64,000 nt of DNA, from the NCBI RefSeq assembly GCF_004340205.1, contig NZ_SLWB01000008.1, positions 105,008 through 169,007 of the forward strand, read 5' to 3'. The position numbers and the translations under genes were made by a program. This DNA comes from Acetobacteroides hydrogenigenes (lineage in GTDB: Bacteria > Bacteroidota > Bacteroidia > Bacteroidales > ZOR0009). Below, piece by piece: positions 17,570 through 26,976 of the stretch. Numbering within the stretch: the first letter of the stretch is position 1; each line of letters opens with the position of its first letter. The notes beneath the pieces are model-generated. The model searched no databases, had not been told where the DNA came from, and saw only the letters and a program-made list of their open reading frames with translations.

Positions 17570-18682
17570 CTACACCTGAACAAATTTATTTTTAATAGCA
17601 AATAGCACCAATTCAATAATATTCTTGGATCCTGTTTTTTCCATTAAGCTAGCGCGATATTTTTCTACAGTTTTCTCTGATATACACAACTTATCTGCAA
17701 TCTGTTTCATAGGCAACCCTAGTATCGACAGTTCCAAAACTTCGAGTTGTCGTTTAGTAAAAATCAATTCGTTAGCGCCACCAACACCTCCTCTATAGCA
17801 TATCCCATCAGAAGTATATTTTTGTCCCAATAAAAATGAGCCCCGATTCAAAACAGCGTTTTTTAATTCGGGATCGTTTGACATATCGATCAAATTCGGT
17901 ATGTCTATATTACCCAAAAGACCAGAAACATTAGTTTTTTGAAAGACAATAAGAGCAGAACGCTTTGCAAAAAGCGTGTTTAGCGAAGAAAACACCAAGT
18001 TGTATTCCTCATAAGAACCACATCTCTTTACCCGAAGGCTAAGCTCTTCGCGACTTTCGTTACCAGCAAAAATCTTGTAGGAAAGCCGTTGCAAAATAGA
18101 CCTATCGACTCCCACCACATCCCAAACAAAGCATTTACCATCTATATTAAAAATATTACGAAATGAATTATTCGCATTTACGATATAAAAATCGGTATCG
18201 TAAATGACAATAGGAAAAGAAACTTGATCAAAAGATTTTAGGAAAATTCGCTCCGACTCCCTTTTCATCCTAACATACTTTTTCACTCTAACATCTATAA
18301 TTCTCTGCAGATCACAAAGACGTAGAGGCTTATCAAAGACACCATCAACTCCCATTTCTAAAGCAAACTGTATATTCTCCAGATCGACATCTTCCGATAT
18401 TACAACAAAAGGAATATCAAAAGTTAGCCAGCTCTCCTTTACTATATTAAAGAAAGCAAATGACTTAAAGCAATTAGGACACGCATGATATATAATAAGG
18501 TCAGGCGAACATTCAAATGCCTTTTGAATCCCATCGGTACTTGAATTTGCAGCATAGCAGTCATACCCAAACTGAAGTACGGATTCTTTTAGCGTTGCCA
18601 AATAGCTGTCATCTTCGCCTACAATAAGAATAACCTCCTTATCTTTCATACGAACATCATTAAAGAGTGCCTTCCAATCCAT
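17570..18682 (-). CDS. LuxR-type regulator with degenerate receiver and PAS-like domain (possible CsgD counterpart)
   Basis: The 370-aa protein has three parts. A response-regulator receiver-like domain spans about 15-130 (VILIVGEDDSYL...FDKPLRL). A PAS-like region spans about 150-250. A LuxR/GerE helix-turn-helix spans about 305-365 (FTKRQLEVLELSILGLPMKQIADKLCISEKTVEKYRASLMEK). At the phospho-Asp site the sequence reads PDLIIYHACPN, so His replaces Asp, while the Lys of DKP is kept. CsgD of E. coli is also a LuxR regulator with an atypical receiver. It is convergent with the csgEFG operon; control of the curlin promoters is inferred only from location. Confidence 0.8.
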   Translation of the reverse strand: MDWKALFNDVRMKDKEVILIVGEDDSYLATLKESVLQFGYDCYAANSSTDGIQKAFECSPDLIIYHACPNCFKSFAFFNIVKESWLTFDIPFVVISEDVDLENIQFALEMGVDGVFDKPLRLCDLQRIIDVRVKKYVRMKRESERIFLKSFDQVSFPIVIYDTDFYIVNANNSFRNIFNIDGKCFVWDVVGVDRSILQRLSYKIFAGNESREELSLRVKRCGSYEEYNLVFSSLNTLFAKRSALIVFQKTNVSGLLGNIDIPNLIDMSNDPELKNAVLNRGSFLLGQKYTSDGICYRGGVGGANELIFTKRQLEVLELSILGLPMKQIADKLCISEKTVEKYRASLMEKTGSKNIIELVLFAIKNKFVQV

Positions 18683-18898
18683 TCGTTGGTAATAACCGAC
18701 ATTCTTATGTAATATGCATTTTACTTACAATCGTAATTCTAATATATAAAGGCTTCGACCCCTCAAAAAGTTTCATTTGCCTACTACTTTGTAACCAAAT
18801 ATTTTTGACGTTACTCTCCGTTTTCCTTGTATTTCTAGATACTCAATCAAGGAAGATCGAATTCTCAGGAAAAAGAAAAAGAAATTGATCAGAAAAAT
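18683..18898. other. Divergent intergenic region, regulator and nfnA
   Basis: About 215 bp between two divergent genes. It holds the nfnA promoter at its right end. No curlin-type element (TATGGAAA...CCTAATTG) is present. Confidence 0.4.
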
Positions 18899-18906
18899 TA
18901 ACTTTG
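18899..18906 (+). promoter_or_regulatory. -7 box of nfnAB
   Basis: TAACTTTG matches the Bacteroidota -7 consensus and ends 33 bases before the ATG at 18940. A TTG at 18904 that would extend the frame lies inside this box, so it is not a start. Confidence 0.6.
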
Positions 18907-18939
18907 CCAAACCTATATGAATTAACCGACAGGCTAACA

Positions 18940-19815
18940 ATGTTCAGAATAACAAAAAAAACGCTTTTAGCGCCCAACATCTACCTAATGGATGTTTACG
19001 CGCCAAGAATCGCAAAAGCGGCAAAACCAGGCCAATTCCTTATAGTAAGAGTACATGAAAAAGGGGAACGTATACCTCTAACCATTTGCGATTACAATGT
19101 AGAAGAAGGAACCGTAACCATAGTAACACAAACTGTTGGAGCATCAACCAACCTAATTTGCGCTAAAGAAGAAGGAGATGCATTCCTCGATGTTGTTGGC
19201 CCTTTAGGAAGGCCAAGCGAGTTTGTTGAAGAAACCCTAGATGATCTAAAATCAAAGAAAATACTGTTTGTTGCAGGAGGAGTTGGTACGGCTCCAGTAT
19301 ACCCTCAGGTAAAATGGCTACATCAACAAGGAGTTGATGTTGATGTAATTATTGGAGCAAAAAGTAAAGAACACATCATACTTAACGAGCAAATGAGCGC
19401 TATAGCCAAAAACGTTTATATTGCAACCGACGATGGCTCGTTAGGGACAAAAGGCCTTGTCACTACTGTTCTTACAGATCTAATCGAAAATAAGGGGAAA
19501 GCCTACGACGTTGTTGTGGCTATCGGCCCAATGATTATGATGAAGTTTGTATCGCTCACCACTAAAAAATACAACATCAAAACTATAGTATCGCTAAATA
19601 CTCTTATGGTTGATGGAACAGGTATGTGCGGAGCATGCCGCGTATCTGTAGGTGAAAAGATCCTATTTACCTGCGTTGATGGACCTGAATTTGACGGACA
19701 CCTCGTTAATTTCGATGAAGCAATGCGCCGTCAGATTATGTATAAATCGGCAGAAGGACAAAAGTTGCGCAAGCAAGAAAAGGAATCGGACGAAAGCTGC
19801 CAATGCGAAAAATAG
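18940..19815 (+). CDS. nfnA: NADH-dependent ferredoxin:NADP+ oxidoreductase subunit A / sulfide dehydrogenase-type FAD protein
   Basis: NfnA is the FAD- and [2Fe-2S]-bearing small subunit of the electron-bifurcating transhydrogenase NfnAB. The 291-aa protein starts MFRITKKTLLAPNIYLMDVYAP and has the flavin pattern RIPLTICDYN, the NAD-binding FVAGGVGTAPVYPQ, and a Cys cluster near the end (DGTGMCGACRVSVGEKILFTCVDGPEFDGH). It is followed by nfnB after 12 bases. In fermentative anaerobes the pair balances NADH, NADPH and reduced ferredoxin. Confidence 0.88.
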   Translation: MFRITKKTLLAPNIYLMDVYAPRIAKAAKPGQFLIVRVHEKGERIPLTICDYNVEEGTVTIVTQTVGASTNLICAKEEGDAFLDVVGPLGRPSEFVEETLDDLKSKKILFVAGGVGTAPVYPQVKWLHQQGVDVDVIIGAKSKEHIILNEQMSAIAKNVYIATDDGSLGTKGLVTTVLTDLIENKGKAYDVVVAIGPMIMMKFVSLTTKKYNIKTIVSLNTLMVDGTGMCGACRVSVGEKILFTCVDGPEFDGHLVNFDEAMRRQIMYKSAEGQKLRKQEKESDESCQCEK

Positions 19816-19827
19816 AGGAATACTAAT

Positions 19828-21222
19828 ATGGCAAATAAAATACCACGAATACCTGTTCGCGAACAAGACCCGAACATCAGAAGAACCAACTTCGAGGAAG
19901 TATCGTATGGCTATAACAGCGAGGAGGCAATGCTCGAAGCCACACGCTGCCTTAACTGCAAAAAGCCTAAATGCGTTACAGCATGCCCAGTATCAATCAA
20001 CATACCTGCATTTATTCAGGAAATAGCCAAAGGAAACTTTGTTGATGCCGCAAAAGTTATAGCAGCAGACAGCAGTCTTCCTGCCGTTTGTGGTAGAGTT
20101 TGCCCTCAAGAGTCGCAATGCGAAGGCGATTGCATTCTTGGCGTAAAATCGGAGCCTGTTGCAATTGGCAAACTTGAGCGCTTTATTGGAGACTATGCCA
20201 ATGAGAACCAACTAAATCTAGCCGAAGTTGCTGCTCCAAATGGATTCAAGGTTGCCATCATAGGTAGTGGTCCTGCAGGATTAGCCTGTGCTACAGACCT
20301 TGCCAAAATAGGCTACGAAGTCAAAATTTTTGAAGCGCTCCATAAAGCTGGAGGGGTACTAGAATATGGCATTCCTGAGTTTCGCTTGCCTAAAGAAAAG
20401 GTTGTAAAGGCCGAGATCGATAACGTTAGAAGGCTTGGCGTTAAAATTGAAACGGACGTTGTCATAGGTCGAACTGTTACTATTGATGAACTAATAAACG
20501 AAGAAGGGTACCATGCCGTATTTGTAGGTTCAGGGGCTGGTCTTCCAAAGTTTATGGATATTCCAGGAGAAAATCTAAACGGAGTTGTATCCGCCAACGA
20601 ATTTCTTACCAGAACCAACCTAATGAAGGCTTACGATGAATCATACGACACCCCCATTTTTGTTGGAAGCAACGTAGTTGTAGTTGGTGGAGGTAATGTT
20701 GCAATGGATGCAGCACGCACAGCAGCACGTTTAGGTGCTAATGTTACAGTCGTTTATCGCCGCTCAAAGACAGAACTACCTGCACGTGTAGAGGAAGTTC
20801 ACCATGCCGAGGAAGAGGGCATCGTTTTCAAGTTGCTCACAAATCCAACAGAGATTATTGGCGACGAAAAAGGATGGGTAAAAGCAATAAAATGCATTAA
20901 AATGGATCTGGGAGAGCCAGACGCATCTGGACGTAGACGCCCCATTGAAGTTCCAAACTCTGAGTTTGAAGTCAAAACTGACGTCGTAATCATGTCGCTT
21001 GGCACATCACCCAACCCGCTAATTTCGACGACTACCCCTGGCCTTAACCTCAACAAGTGGCAGTGCATCATTGCTGATGAAAAAGGACAAACGACCCGAG
21101 AAGGTGTATTTGCTGGCGGCGATGCTGTTACCGGAGCTGCAACCGTGATTTTGGCTATGGGAGCAGGAAGAGTTGCTGCAAAATCGATAGATGAGTATAT
21201 CAAAGATAAATATCAGAACTAA
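19828..21222 (+). CDS. nfnB: NfnB / NADPH-dependent glutamate synthase small-chain-like oxidoreductase
   Basis: This is the large subunit of NfnAB (464 aa). The N-terminal part has two Cys clusters for [4Fe-4S] centres (CLNCKKPKCVTACPVSINIP and CGRVCPQESQCEGDC). Two Rossmann dinucleotide motifs follow (VAIIGSGPAGLACATDLAKIG for FAD; VVVVGGGNVAMDAARTAARLGA for NADPH). The C-terminal GVFAGGDAVTGAATVILAMGAGR completes the flavin site. Length and layout equal those of GltD-like proteins. The adjacent nfnA is what points to Nfn over glutamate synthase. Confidence 0.88.
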   Translation: MANKIPRIPVREQDPNIRRTNFEEVSYGYNSEEAMLEATRCLNCKKPKCVTACPVSINIPAFIQEIAKGNFVDAAKVIAADSSLPAVCGRVCPQESQCEGDCILGVKSEPVAIGKLERFIGDYANENQLNLAEVAAPNGFKVAIIGSGPAGLACATDLAKIGYEVKIFEALHKAGGVLEYGIPEFRLPKEKVVKAEIDNVRRLGVKIETDVVIGRTVTIDELINEEGYHAVFVGSGAGLPKFMDIPGENLNGVVSANEFLTRTNLMKAYDESYDTPIFVGSNVVVVGGGNVAMDAARTAARLGANVTVVYRRSKTELPARVEEVHHAEEEGIVFKLLTNPTEIIGDEKGWVKAIKCIKMDLGEPDASGRRRPIEVPNSEFEVKTDVVIMSLGTSPNPLISTTTPGLNLNKWQCIIADEKGQTTREGVFAGGDAVTGAATVILAMGAGRVAAKSIDEYIKDKYQN

Positions 21223-21223
21223 A

Positions 21224-21256
21224 AAGAAAGGCAGCCAAGGCTGCCTTTCTTTTTTA
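21224..21256. terminator. Terminator after nfnAB
   Basis: AAAGAAAGGCAGCC-aa-GGCTGCCTTTCTTTTTT is a perfect hairpin with T-runs on both strands; it can also end the convergent CPBP gene. Confidence 0.9.
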
Positions 21257-22057
21257 TACCAACTCCTCTTTTACTGCTAAAATCTTACGAATCCTATAAA
21301 CACTAAACACGGCCAGAAGCACCCCTAGCACGGCTAATGCCAAATTTGTCTGCCAAGGAAGCAGCTTATTATAGGTAAAGTCGACTCCCACAATACCCGC
21401 AGTTATATATGCGATTACGTTATTTAAAAAGTGAACTACGATTGATGGCAACAACGATTTTGTTTTGTAGAAAAGCCACCCCATAAAGTATCCCACAACA
21501 AAAGCAGGAATTGCCTGCCAAGGGTTCATATGCAAAACTGCAAAGATTATTGCCGACCATACAATTGCTTTTTTAGACGAATAGTTTTCCAAAAAAGAGC
21601 GCAGAAATATTCCTCTACACAGGATTTCCTCCAGCAAAGGAGCTGCGACACAAACCAAAAGGAAACCCAACACGCTAAAAGAAAGCATCTCTTCAAAAAT
21701 CTTCTTCATAAACTCCGGCATAGGAAACAAGCTCATTATAAAATCGCTTGCATACCCAAAACCCAAGACAAAGAGCAACAAAAACGGAATAATCTGAAGA
21801 TCAAACTTTCTGAAAAGGGTTGTAAACTTTGCATCAAACTCATGCTTCTGGAACATCAAAACAACAGCACAAACAACTCCTAATGGAATTGTATAGCCTA
21901 AAAATTCCCGCAGATCTTTATAGCCACCATTAATCAGCAACGCCAAAGCACCGGCAACCGCAATTGTAACCACAAAAAATATTAGCGTGATATACCATGC
22001 CTGAGTAATGGTTGGAAATTTAGGTTTTGGCTTAATAATTTGTTCCGAGCTATCCAT
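21254..22057 (-). CDS. CPBP family intramembrane glutamic endopeptidase
   Basis: This 267-aa multi-pass membrane protein has about eight hydrophobic segments. It carries the CPBP/Abi (Rce1-like) motifs in order: EEILCRGIFL (the Glu-Glu and Arg), FAVLHMNPWQ (His), and FLNNVIA (Asn/His region). The family cleaves membrane substrates or prenylated peptides and is often poorly defined in bacteria. It may be co-transcribed with the upstream permease gene (77-bp gap). Confidence 0.8.
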   Translation of the reverse strand: MDSSEQIIKPKPKFPTITQAWYITLIFFVVTIAVAGALALLINGGYKDLREFLGYTIPLGVVCAVVLMFQKHEFDAKFTTLFRKFDLQIIPFLLLFVLGFGYASDFIMSLFPMPEFMKKIFEEMLSFSVLGFLLVCVAAPLLEEILCRGIFLRSFLENYSSKKAIVWSAIIFAVLHMNPWQAIPAFVVGYFMGWLFYKTKSLLPSIVVHFLNNVIAYITAGIVGVDFTYNKLLPWQTNLALAVLGVLLAVFSVYRIRKILAVKEELV

Positions 22058-22134
22058 ATTCGTTTCTTTTTAGTTTGAAAAGCAAAAAAGGCCACCAAGT
22101 GGCAGCCCTAATTTTTATACTGAGAAAATCTCAC

Positions 22135-23331
22135 CTAATCTCTGTCGGGCAAAATCAAATTTAGCACAATTCCAACGATTGCCGCTAAGCCAATGCCAGA
22201 AAGTTCAAATTCTCCAATTTTCATCGCCACACCACCAATTCCTACGGTAAGAATCAGTGCTACAATTATCTGATTACGCGACTTCGAGAGGTTGAGCTTA
22301 TCTACAATCATCGTCTTTATGCCTATTGTGGCAATAATTCCAAAAAGAATTAGCATAATACCTCCTAGAACGGCTTCGGGGATCGATTTAAGGAAACCGT
22401 TTATCTTTCCAAGAAAGGCAAACGCGATAGCGGTTATTCCAGAAATTTGCAAAACGCGAGGGTCGAAAACCTTGGTAAGAGCAATCGCACCCGTAACCTC
22501 TGCATATGTAGTAGCAGGAGGCCCTCCTACAAATCCGGCAACTGTACATGCGACACCATCGCCAAGCATGGTACGATGCAGACCAGGATCTTTCACAAAA
22601 TCCTTTCCTGTTACTGCACTAATGGCATACACATCGCCAACGTGCTCTACAATTGGCGCCAAAGCAACCGGGATAAGGTAAAGAATTGCCTCCCACGAAA
22701 ATTCGGGAGTTACAAACTTGGGGATAGAAATCCACGGAGCATTAACAATTACCGAGAAATCTACATTACCCGTAAAAATTGAAACGACATACCCTACGAT
22801 GATACCAATAAATACAGGAATAAGCTTAAGAATCCCCTTACCGTACATCAGCGCGACAATTGCGCCCACTAACGATATACAGGCGATAGGCCAATTCGAC
22901 GAAGCCATCTTTACCCCAACAGGTGCAAGCGATACCCCAATGAGAATAATTACGGGACCATACACAGAAGAGGGGAAAAGACGCTTAACTAGGCCTATTC
23001 CCCTCCACTTTATCAACGCCGACACAATACCGTAAACAATGCCAACTGCTGCCATCCCGCTTAAGGTTCCTGCCAACCCATAAAGCGCCGTTGCCTTTTG
23101 TATGGGAGCAATAAAGGCGAAAGAGCTGCCCAAAAAAATAGGAACTTTACCTTTCGTAATCAGCTGAAAGATCAAAGTTCCTAAGCCTGCTGTAAATAGC
23201 GCTACCGAGGGATCGAGCCCAACTAGCAACGGCACCAGTACCGTTGCCCCAAAAGCCACAAAAAGAAACTGTACGCCTACTACAACTCTTCGTTGCGGTG
23301 TCAAAGCGTACTCAGAATGCTTATTAATCAT
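22135..23331 (-). CDS. uraA: Uracil/xanthine permease (NCS2 family), UraA-like
   Basis: This is an inner-membrane nucleobase:proton symporter of 398 aa with about 14 membrane segments. Family signatures include VGVQFLFVAFGATVLVPLLVGLDPSVALFTAGLGTLIFQ, the substrate-site glutamate in VALAPIVEHVGDVYAIS, and GDGVACTVAGFVGGPPATTYAEVTGAI. These match UraA rather than the xanthine branch. No pyrimidine riboswitch-like structure was noted upstream. Confidence 0.88.
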   Translation of the reverse strand: MINKHSEYALTPQRRVVVGVQFLFVAFGATVLVPLLVGLDPSVALFTAGLGTLIFQLITKGKVPIFLGSSFAFIAPIQKATALYGLAGTLSGMAAVGIVYGIVSALIKWRGIGLVKRLFPSSVYGPVIILIGVSLAPVGVKMASSNWPIACISLVGAIVALMYGKGILKLIPVFIGIIVGYVVSIFTGNVDFSVIVNAPWISIPKFVTPEFSWEAILYLIPVALAPIVEHVGDVYAISAVTGKDFVKDPGLHRTMLGDGVACTVAGFVGGPPATTYAEVTGAIALTKVFDPRVLQISGITAIAFAFLGKINGFLKSIPEAVLGGIMLILFGIIATIGIKTMIVDKLNLSKSRNQIIVALILTVGIGGVAMKIGEFELSGIGLAAIVGIVLNLILPDRD

Positions 23332-23505
23332 TAGGGAAACAAATTAGAACTGTAGAAGTATATTCGAAACCTAGGCCCAAAAAATCTCGCAAATGTAGCT
23401 TAAGAGCCTCAATTTCCGAACAAGACAAGCATTAAATACGTTTAAGAAATGGTTTATCCAAGCATAGCCAGTAGATATCGTGAGCAAACTATAATAAGGA
23501 CAGCT

Positions 23506-24516
23506 ATGGCAAACTTAAGCACAAGCTACATGGGCTTATCCCTAAAAAGCCCATTCGTTATTGGAGCAAGCAACTTGAGCGATAACGTAGACCGACTAAA
23601 AAAGCTAGAAGACGCAGGTGCAGGCGCGGTTGTTTACAAAACTCTATTCGAAGAGCAAATTGAACTCGAAAGCCTTGAACTAGATAATGACCTCGAGGCC
23701 TACAACGAGCGCCATCCGGAGATGGTTCGCATATTTCCGGAACTCCACCACGCAGGTCCTAGAGGTCACTTGCATAAGCTGAAAAAAGCAAAGAGCGCCC
23801 TCAGCATCCCTGTAATAGGAAGCCTCAACTGCATTACCCCTTCAACTTGGGGAGACTGGGCCATACGCATGCAGGACACCGGCATCGATGGGCTCGAGCT
23901 AAACTTCTACTCCTCCCCTTCCAAGTTCGAAGTTACAGGAGCCGAAATCATCAACACCCAATTGGAGGTGCTAAGAGAAGTTACAAGCAAGGTTACAATT
24001 CCCATTGCTGTAAAGTTGAGCCCATTCTACGGCAACCCCCTAGAGGTTATATCGCGAATGGATAAGATTGGCGTAAAGGCGTTCGTCCTATTCAACCGAA
24101 TGTACCAGCCAGACATTGACATCGATGCCGAAACCATGAAGCAGTCGTACGTATTTAGCCGTTCCGACGACTCGCGTCTTGCCCTTCGCTACTGCGGATT
24201 ACTATACAGCCGCATTAACGCTCAGCTATCGGCTGCTACCGGCATTGTAACCGCCGAGGAGGCCATAAAGATGCTTCTTTCTGGAGCAAACACCCTTCAG
24301 GTGGTGAGCGCCGTGTACAAAAATGGGCCAGACTATGTTAAAAGCATGATTAGCGAAGTAGATGCCTGGATGAAGATGAAAGGCTACGAAAGCATCGACG
24401 AATTTAGAGGTAAGCTGTCGTTCGTCAACCTAAAAGATCCTTTTGCATACACCCGCGCCCAGTACATCGATATACTTATGCGCTCCAGCGAGTGGATTAA
24501 CCCTTGGTTCATCTAA
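23506..24516 (+). CDS. Dihydroorotate dehydrogenase-like TIM-barrel protein
   Basis: This is an FMN-binding protein of 336 aa similar to DHOD. The N-terminus MANLSTSYMGLSLKSPFVIGASNLS matches the DHOD-like family. Other motifs are VVYKTLFEEQI, PVIGSLNC, IDGLELNFYS, IPIAVKLSPF (Lys) and the phosphate loop AANTLQVVSAVY (LLSGANTLQVVSA). It often accompanies pyruvate:ferredoxin metabolism genes in Bacteroidota, so its true substrate is uncertain. The ATG at 23506 was chosen over one at 23449, whose extra residues are not family-like. Confidence 0.8.
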   Translation: MANLSTSYMGLSLKSPFVIGASNLSDNVDRLKKLEDAGAGAVVYKTLFEEQIELESLELDNDLEAYNERHPEMVRIFPELHHAGPRGHLHKLKKAKSALSIPVIGSLNCITPSTWGDWAIRMQDTGIDGLELNFYSSPSKFEVTGAEIINTQLEVLREVTSKVTIPIAVKLSPFYGNPLEVISRMDKIGVKAFVLFNRMYQPDIDIDAETMKQSYVFSRSDDSRLALRYCGLLYSRINAQLSAATGIVTAEEAIKMLLSGANTLQVVSAVYKNGPDYVKSMISEVDAWMKMKGYESIDEFRGKLSFVNLKDPFAYTRAQYIDILMRSSEWINPWFI

Positions 24517-24627
24517 GGAAAGAAGAGAAGCAGCTCTCTAAACGAATCTTTTCAGCTTATTTAAAACTTTTTACCCACTGGATGGTTAGAATAACGATCG
24601 ATGGTAGTAACACTTTAATCAACTCCC

Positions 24628-25371
24628 ATGAAGAATATTGCAACCACTTTAATAGCCATTTTGCTTTCTTCAAGTTTAGGCTTTTCCCAAACAGCAATTA
24701 ACAGCAGTCCTGCAACCCAACAAGCAAAATTCAACAGCTTTCTCGACAGTGCTTCCTATGCCTATGGCGTTGTTTTAGCCAGAAGTATGGAGGGGTTAAA
24801 GGTAGATTTTAACCACGAGCTCATCCAGCAAGCGTTTAAAGACGTAAGAGATAAGATTAACCTATACAACGACACCACCATCAACTCCTTGCTCACAAGG
24901 CTTCAAACTCAAATACAAACGAGAGAAATGGCAAGGATTGAGGTTCTAACAAAAGAAAATGCGATAAAGACAAAGGCCTTTTTTGAGGAAAATGGGAAAA
25001 AGCCAAATATAAAAACAACAGCCAGCGGCCTACAATACGAAACAATCGTTAGTGGCCCATCAGATGGTATTCCCCCATCTATCAACGACACCGTAGTGGT
25101 TAACTTCGAGGCCAAATTTATCGATGGAAAACCCCTGGAATCTTCCTATGAAAGTGGAAAGCCCGTACATATGCCACTCAACCAAATCATCCCAGGACTA
25201 CAGGAAGGTTTGCTCCTAATGAAGCCCAAGGACACCTTTATCCTTTACATCCCAAGCGAGCTAGCGTATGGAGATAAGGGTGCTCCAGCAATAGAACCCA
25301 ACCAAGGTTTAATTTTTAAAATTGATCTAATTGATATTATAAAAGGAGCCGTTCCGCTTCCTAAGTATTAG
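24628..25371 (+). CDS. FKBP-type peptidyl-prolyl cis-trans isomerase (periplasmic, Mip/FkpA-like)
   Basis: This is a 247-aa secreted foldase with signal peptide MKNIATTLIAILLSSSLGFSQ. The N-terminal helical part (about 30-120) resembles the dimerisation domain of FkpA. The FKBP domain (about 140-240) contains NDTVVVNFEAKFIDGKPLESSYE, IPGLQEGLLLMKPKDTFILYIPSELAYGDKG and LIFKIDLIDI. It is a single gene with short flanking spacers. Confidence 0.85.
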   Translation: MKNIATTLIAILLSSSLGFSQTAINSSPATQQAKFNSFLDSASYAYGVVLARSMEGLKVDFNHELIQQAFKDVRDKINLYNDTTINSLLTRLQTQIQTREMARIEVLTKENAIKTKAFFEENGKKPNIKTTASGLQYETIVSGPSDGIPPSINDTVVVNFEAKFIDGKPLESSYESGKPVHMPLNQIIPGLQEGLLLMKPKDTFILYIPSELAYGDKGAPAIEPNQGLIFKIDLIDIIKGAVPLPKY

Positions 25372-25416
25372 GCTTGCACACCAAGCACTTCTCAACGTCT
25401 AAATTGCCACTCTGTC

Positions 25417-25457
25417 AAAATAGCCAACTCTTTCATTAAGAGGTTGGCTATTTTCAT
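25417..25457 (+). terminator. Terminator after the FKBP gene
   Basis: ATAGCCAACTCTT-tcatt-AAGAGGTTGGCTAT followed by TTTCATTTTT. Confidence 0.8.
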
Positions 25458-25551
25458 TTTTCAAGTATAGATAAGGAGGACCAATCCAAACTTTTATTCA
25501 TGTATATTAGATACAGAAAAGCATACATGCCTTTTAGTAAATTAGAGGCCT

Positions 25552-26916
25552 ATGAAAGTAGATCTACGAAGAGTTATTACGCACAAGACCACCGAATCCC
25601 CCATCCGTAGGGTGGTTTACCGCATGAGCCGCGACCAACGGGTTAACGACAACTGGGCGCTGATATTTGCGCAAGAGCAGGCGCTGCTGCACGGCTGCCC
25701 ACTAGAGGTTGTGCTTACCCTTACGCCCTCCTACCCAATGGCCAACCAACGCCACTACAGCTTCATGCTGCAAGGACTAGTAGAGCTAGAACGGGGACTA
25801 TCGGAACTCAACATCCCATTTCGGGTTATACTTAACGAAGATCCAACCTCAGCATTTGAACAATACGTTAGAAGCAACGGCATCAACCTTATCGTTTCCG
25901 ATTTCGATCCGCTCCGCATAAAAAGAAGATGGATTAGCGCCATCAACCAGATGGAGGACATAGCCCACTACGAGGTTGATGCCCATAACATAGTACCCTG
26001 CCACTGGGTTTCTCAAAAGGTGGAGTTTGGAGCCTACACCATTCGCCCAAAGGTTAGGCGGGCGCTTGAGGAGTTCCTCACCGAATTTCCTCCACTAAAA
26101 AAGCAGAGTTGCTTTGACAGGCTAGGTCTGCAGCCAACCAGCTGGCAAGAGGTGGAGGCGGGTATTCTTGCCGATCCATCTGTAAAACCAATTGAATGGC
26201 TAGCACCGGGCGAGGCCAGCGCTAGGCAGCGGCTAAGCCAATTCGTTGAGCAAAAGCTGAAGGGCTACAGCGAAAGGAGGAACAACCCAACGCTTGATGC
26301 CCAATCGAACCTGTCGCCATACCTCCACTTCGGGCAGCTATCGGCGCAGCGAGTAGCCATTGAGGTAGCACGCGGGGCAGCGGCATCGCCCGATAGCGAA
26401 GCCTTTTTGGAGGAGCTAATCGTACGGCGCGAGCTATCCGACAACTTCTGCTACTATAATCCCCGCTACGACAGCGTCGAGGGCTTCGCCGACTGGGCAA
26501 AAAAGGACATCGAGCTGCACCGCGACGATCCCAGAGAATTCATCTACACCCGCGAAGATCTCGAGCAGGCACAAACGCACGATCCGCTTTGGAATGCTGC
26601 CCAAACGGAGATGGCTACCCGCGGGAAAATGCACGGATACCTGCGCATGTACTGGGCCAAAAAAATTTTAGAATGGAGTCCTACGGTAGAGGAGGCTTTA
26701 GCCACCGCCATATACCTAAACGATAAGTACTCGCTAGACGGTCGCGACCCCAACGGCTATGCGGGCATCGCCTGGAGCATTGGCGGAGTGCACGACAGGG
26801 CTTGGTTTCCCCGTCCCATTTTTGGAAAGATACGCTACATGAGCTACAACGGGTGCCTTTCGAAGTTCGACGTAAAGGCGTACATAGCAATGGTAACGGC
26901 AGGAAAGACAAGGTAG
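25552..26916 (+). CDS. phr: Class II deoxyribodipyrimidine photolyase
   Basis: This flavoprotein repairs cyclobutane pyrimidine dimers with light. The 454-aa protein has the N-terminal antenna-binding Rossmann domain (RVVYRMSRDQRVNDNWALIFAQEQA) and a C-terminal FAD domain. Class II signatures are SPYLHFGQLSAQRVA, ELSDNFCYYNPRYDS, KMHGYLRMYWAKKILEW, SLDGRDPNGYAGIAWSIGGVHDRAW and PIFGKIRYMSYNG. The gene is G/C-richer than its neighbours. Its presence implies light exposure at some point in the life cycle. Confidence 0.92.
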   Translation: MKVDLRRVITHKTTESPIRRVVYRMSRDQRVNDNWALIFAQEQALLHGCPLEVVLTLTPSYPMANQRHYSFMLQGLVELERGLSELNIPFRVILNEDPTSAFEQYVRSNGINLIVSDFDPLRIKRRWISAINQMEDIAHYEVDAHNIVPCHWVSQKVEFGAYTIRPKVRRALEEFLTEFPPLKKQSCFDRLGLQPTSWQEVEAGILADPSVKPIEWLAPGEASARQRLSQFVEQKLKGYSERRNNPTLDAQSNLSPYLHFGQLSAQRVAIEVARGAAASPDSEAFLEELIVRRELSDNFCYYNPRYDSVEGFADWAKKDIELHRDDPREFIYTREDLEQAQTHDPLWNAAQTEMATRGKMHGYLRMYWAKKILEWSPTVEEALATAIYLNDKYSLDGRDPNGYAGIAWSIGGVHDRAWFPRPIFGKIRYMSYNGCLSKFDVKAYIAMVTAGKTR

Positions 26917-26921
26917 CACAC

Positions 26922-26953
26922 AAAAAAACGAACCACGCATGCATGGCTCGTTC
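26922..26953 (-). terminator. Terminator for the small minus-strand gene
   Basis: Read on the minus strand, AACGAGCCA-tgcatgcg-TGGTTCGTT is followed by TTTTTT, i.e. the T-run is on the side expected for a gene ending at 26977. Confidence 0.7.
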
Positions 26954-26976
26954 CACGTGCTTTCTCCTAAGCCACT

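Noticed and set aside
13626..18682. Curli locus as a recently acquired island
   Set aside because: No integrase, tRNA junction or flanking direct repeats were seen, and csgEFG codon use looks like that of neighbouring genes.
18904..18939. Longer NfnA frame from a TTG
   Set aside because: The TTG is inside the -7 box TAACTTTG, and the ATG at 18940 gives the usual family N-terminus.
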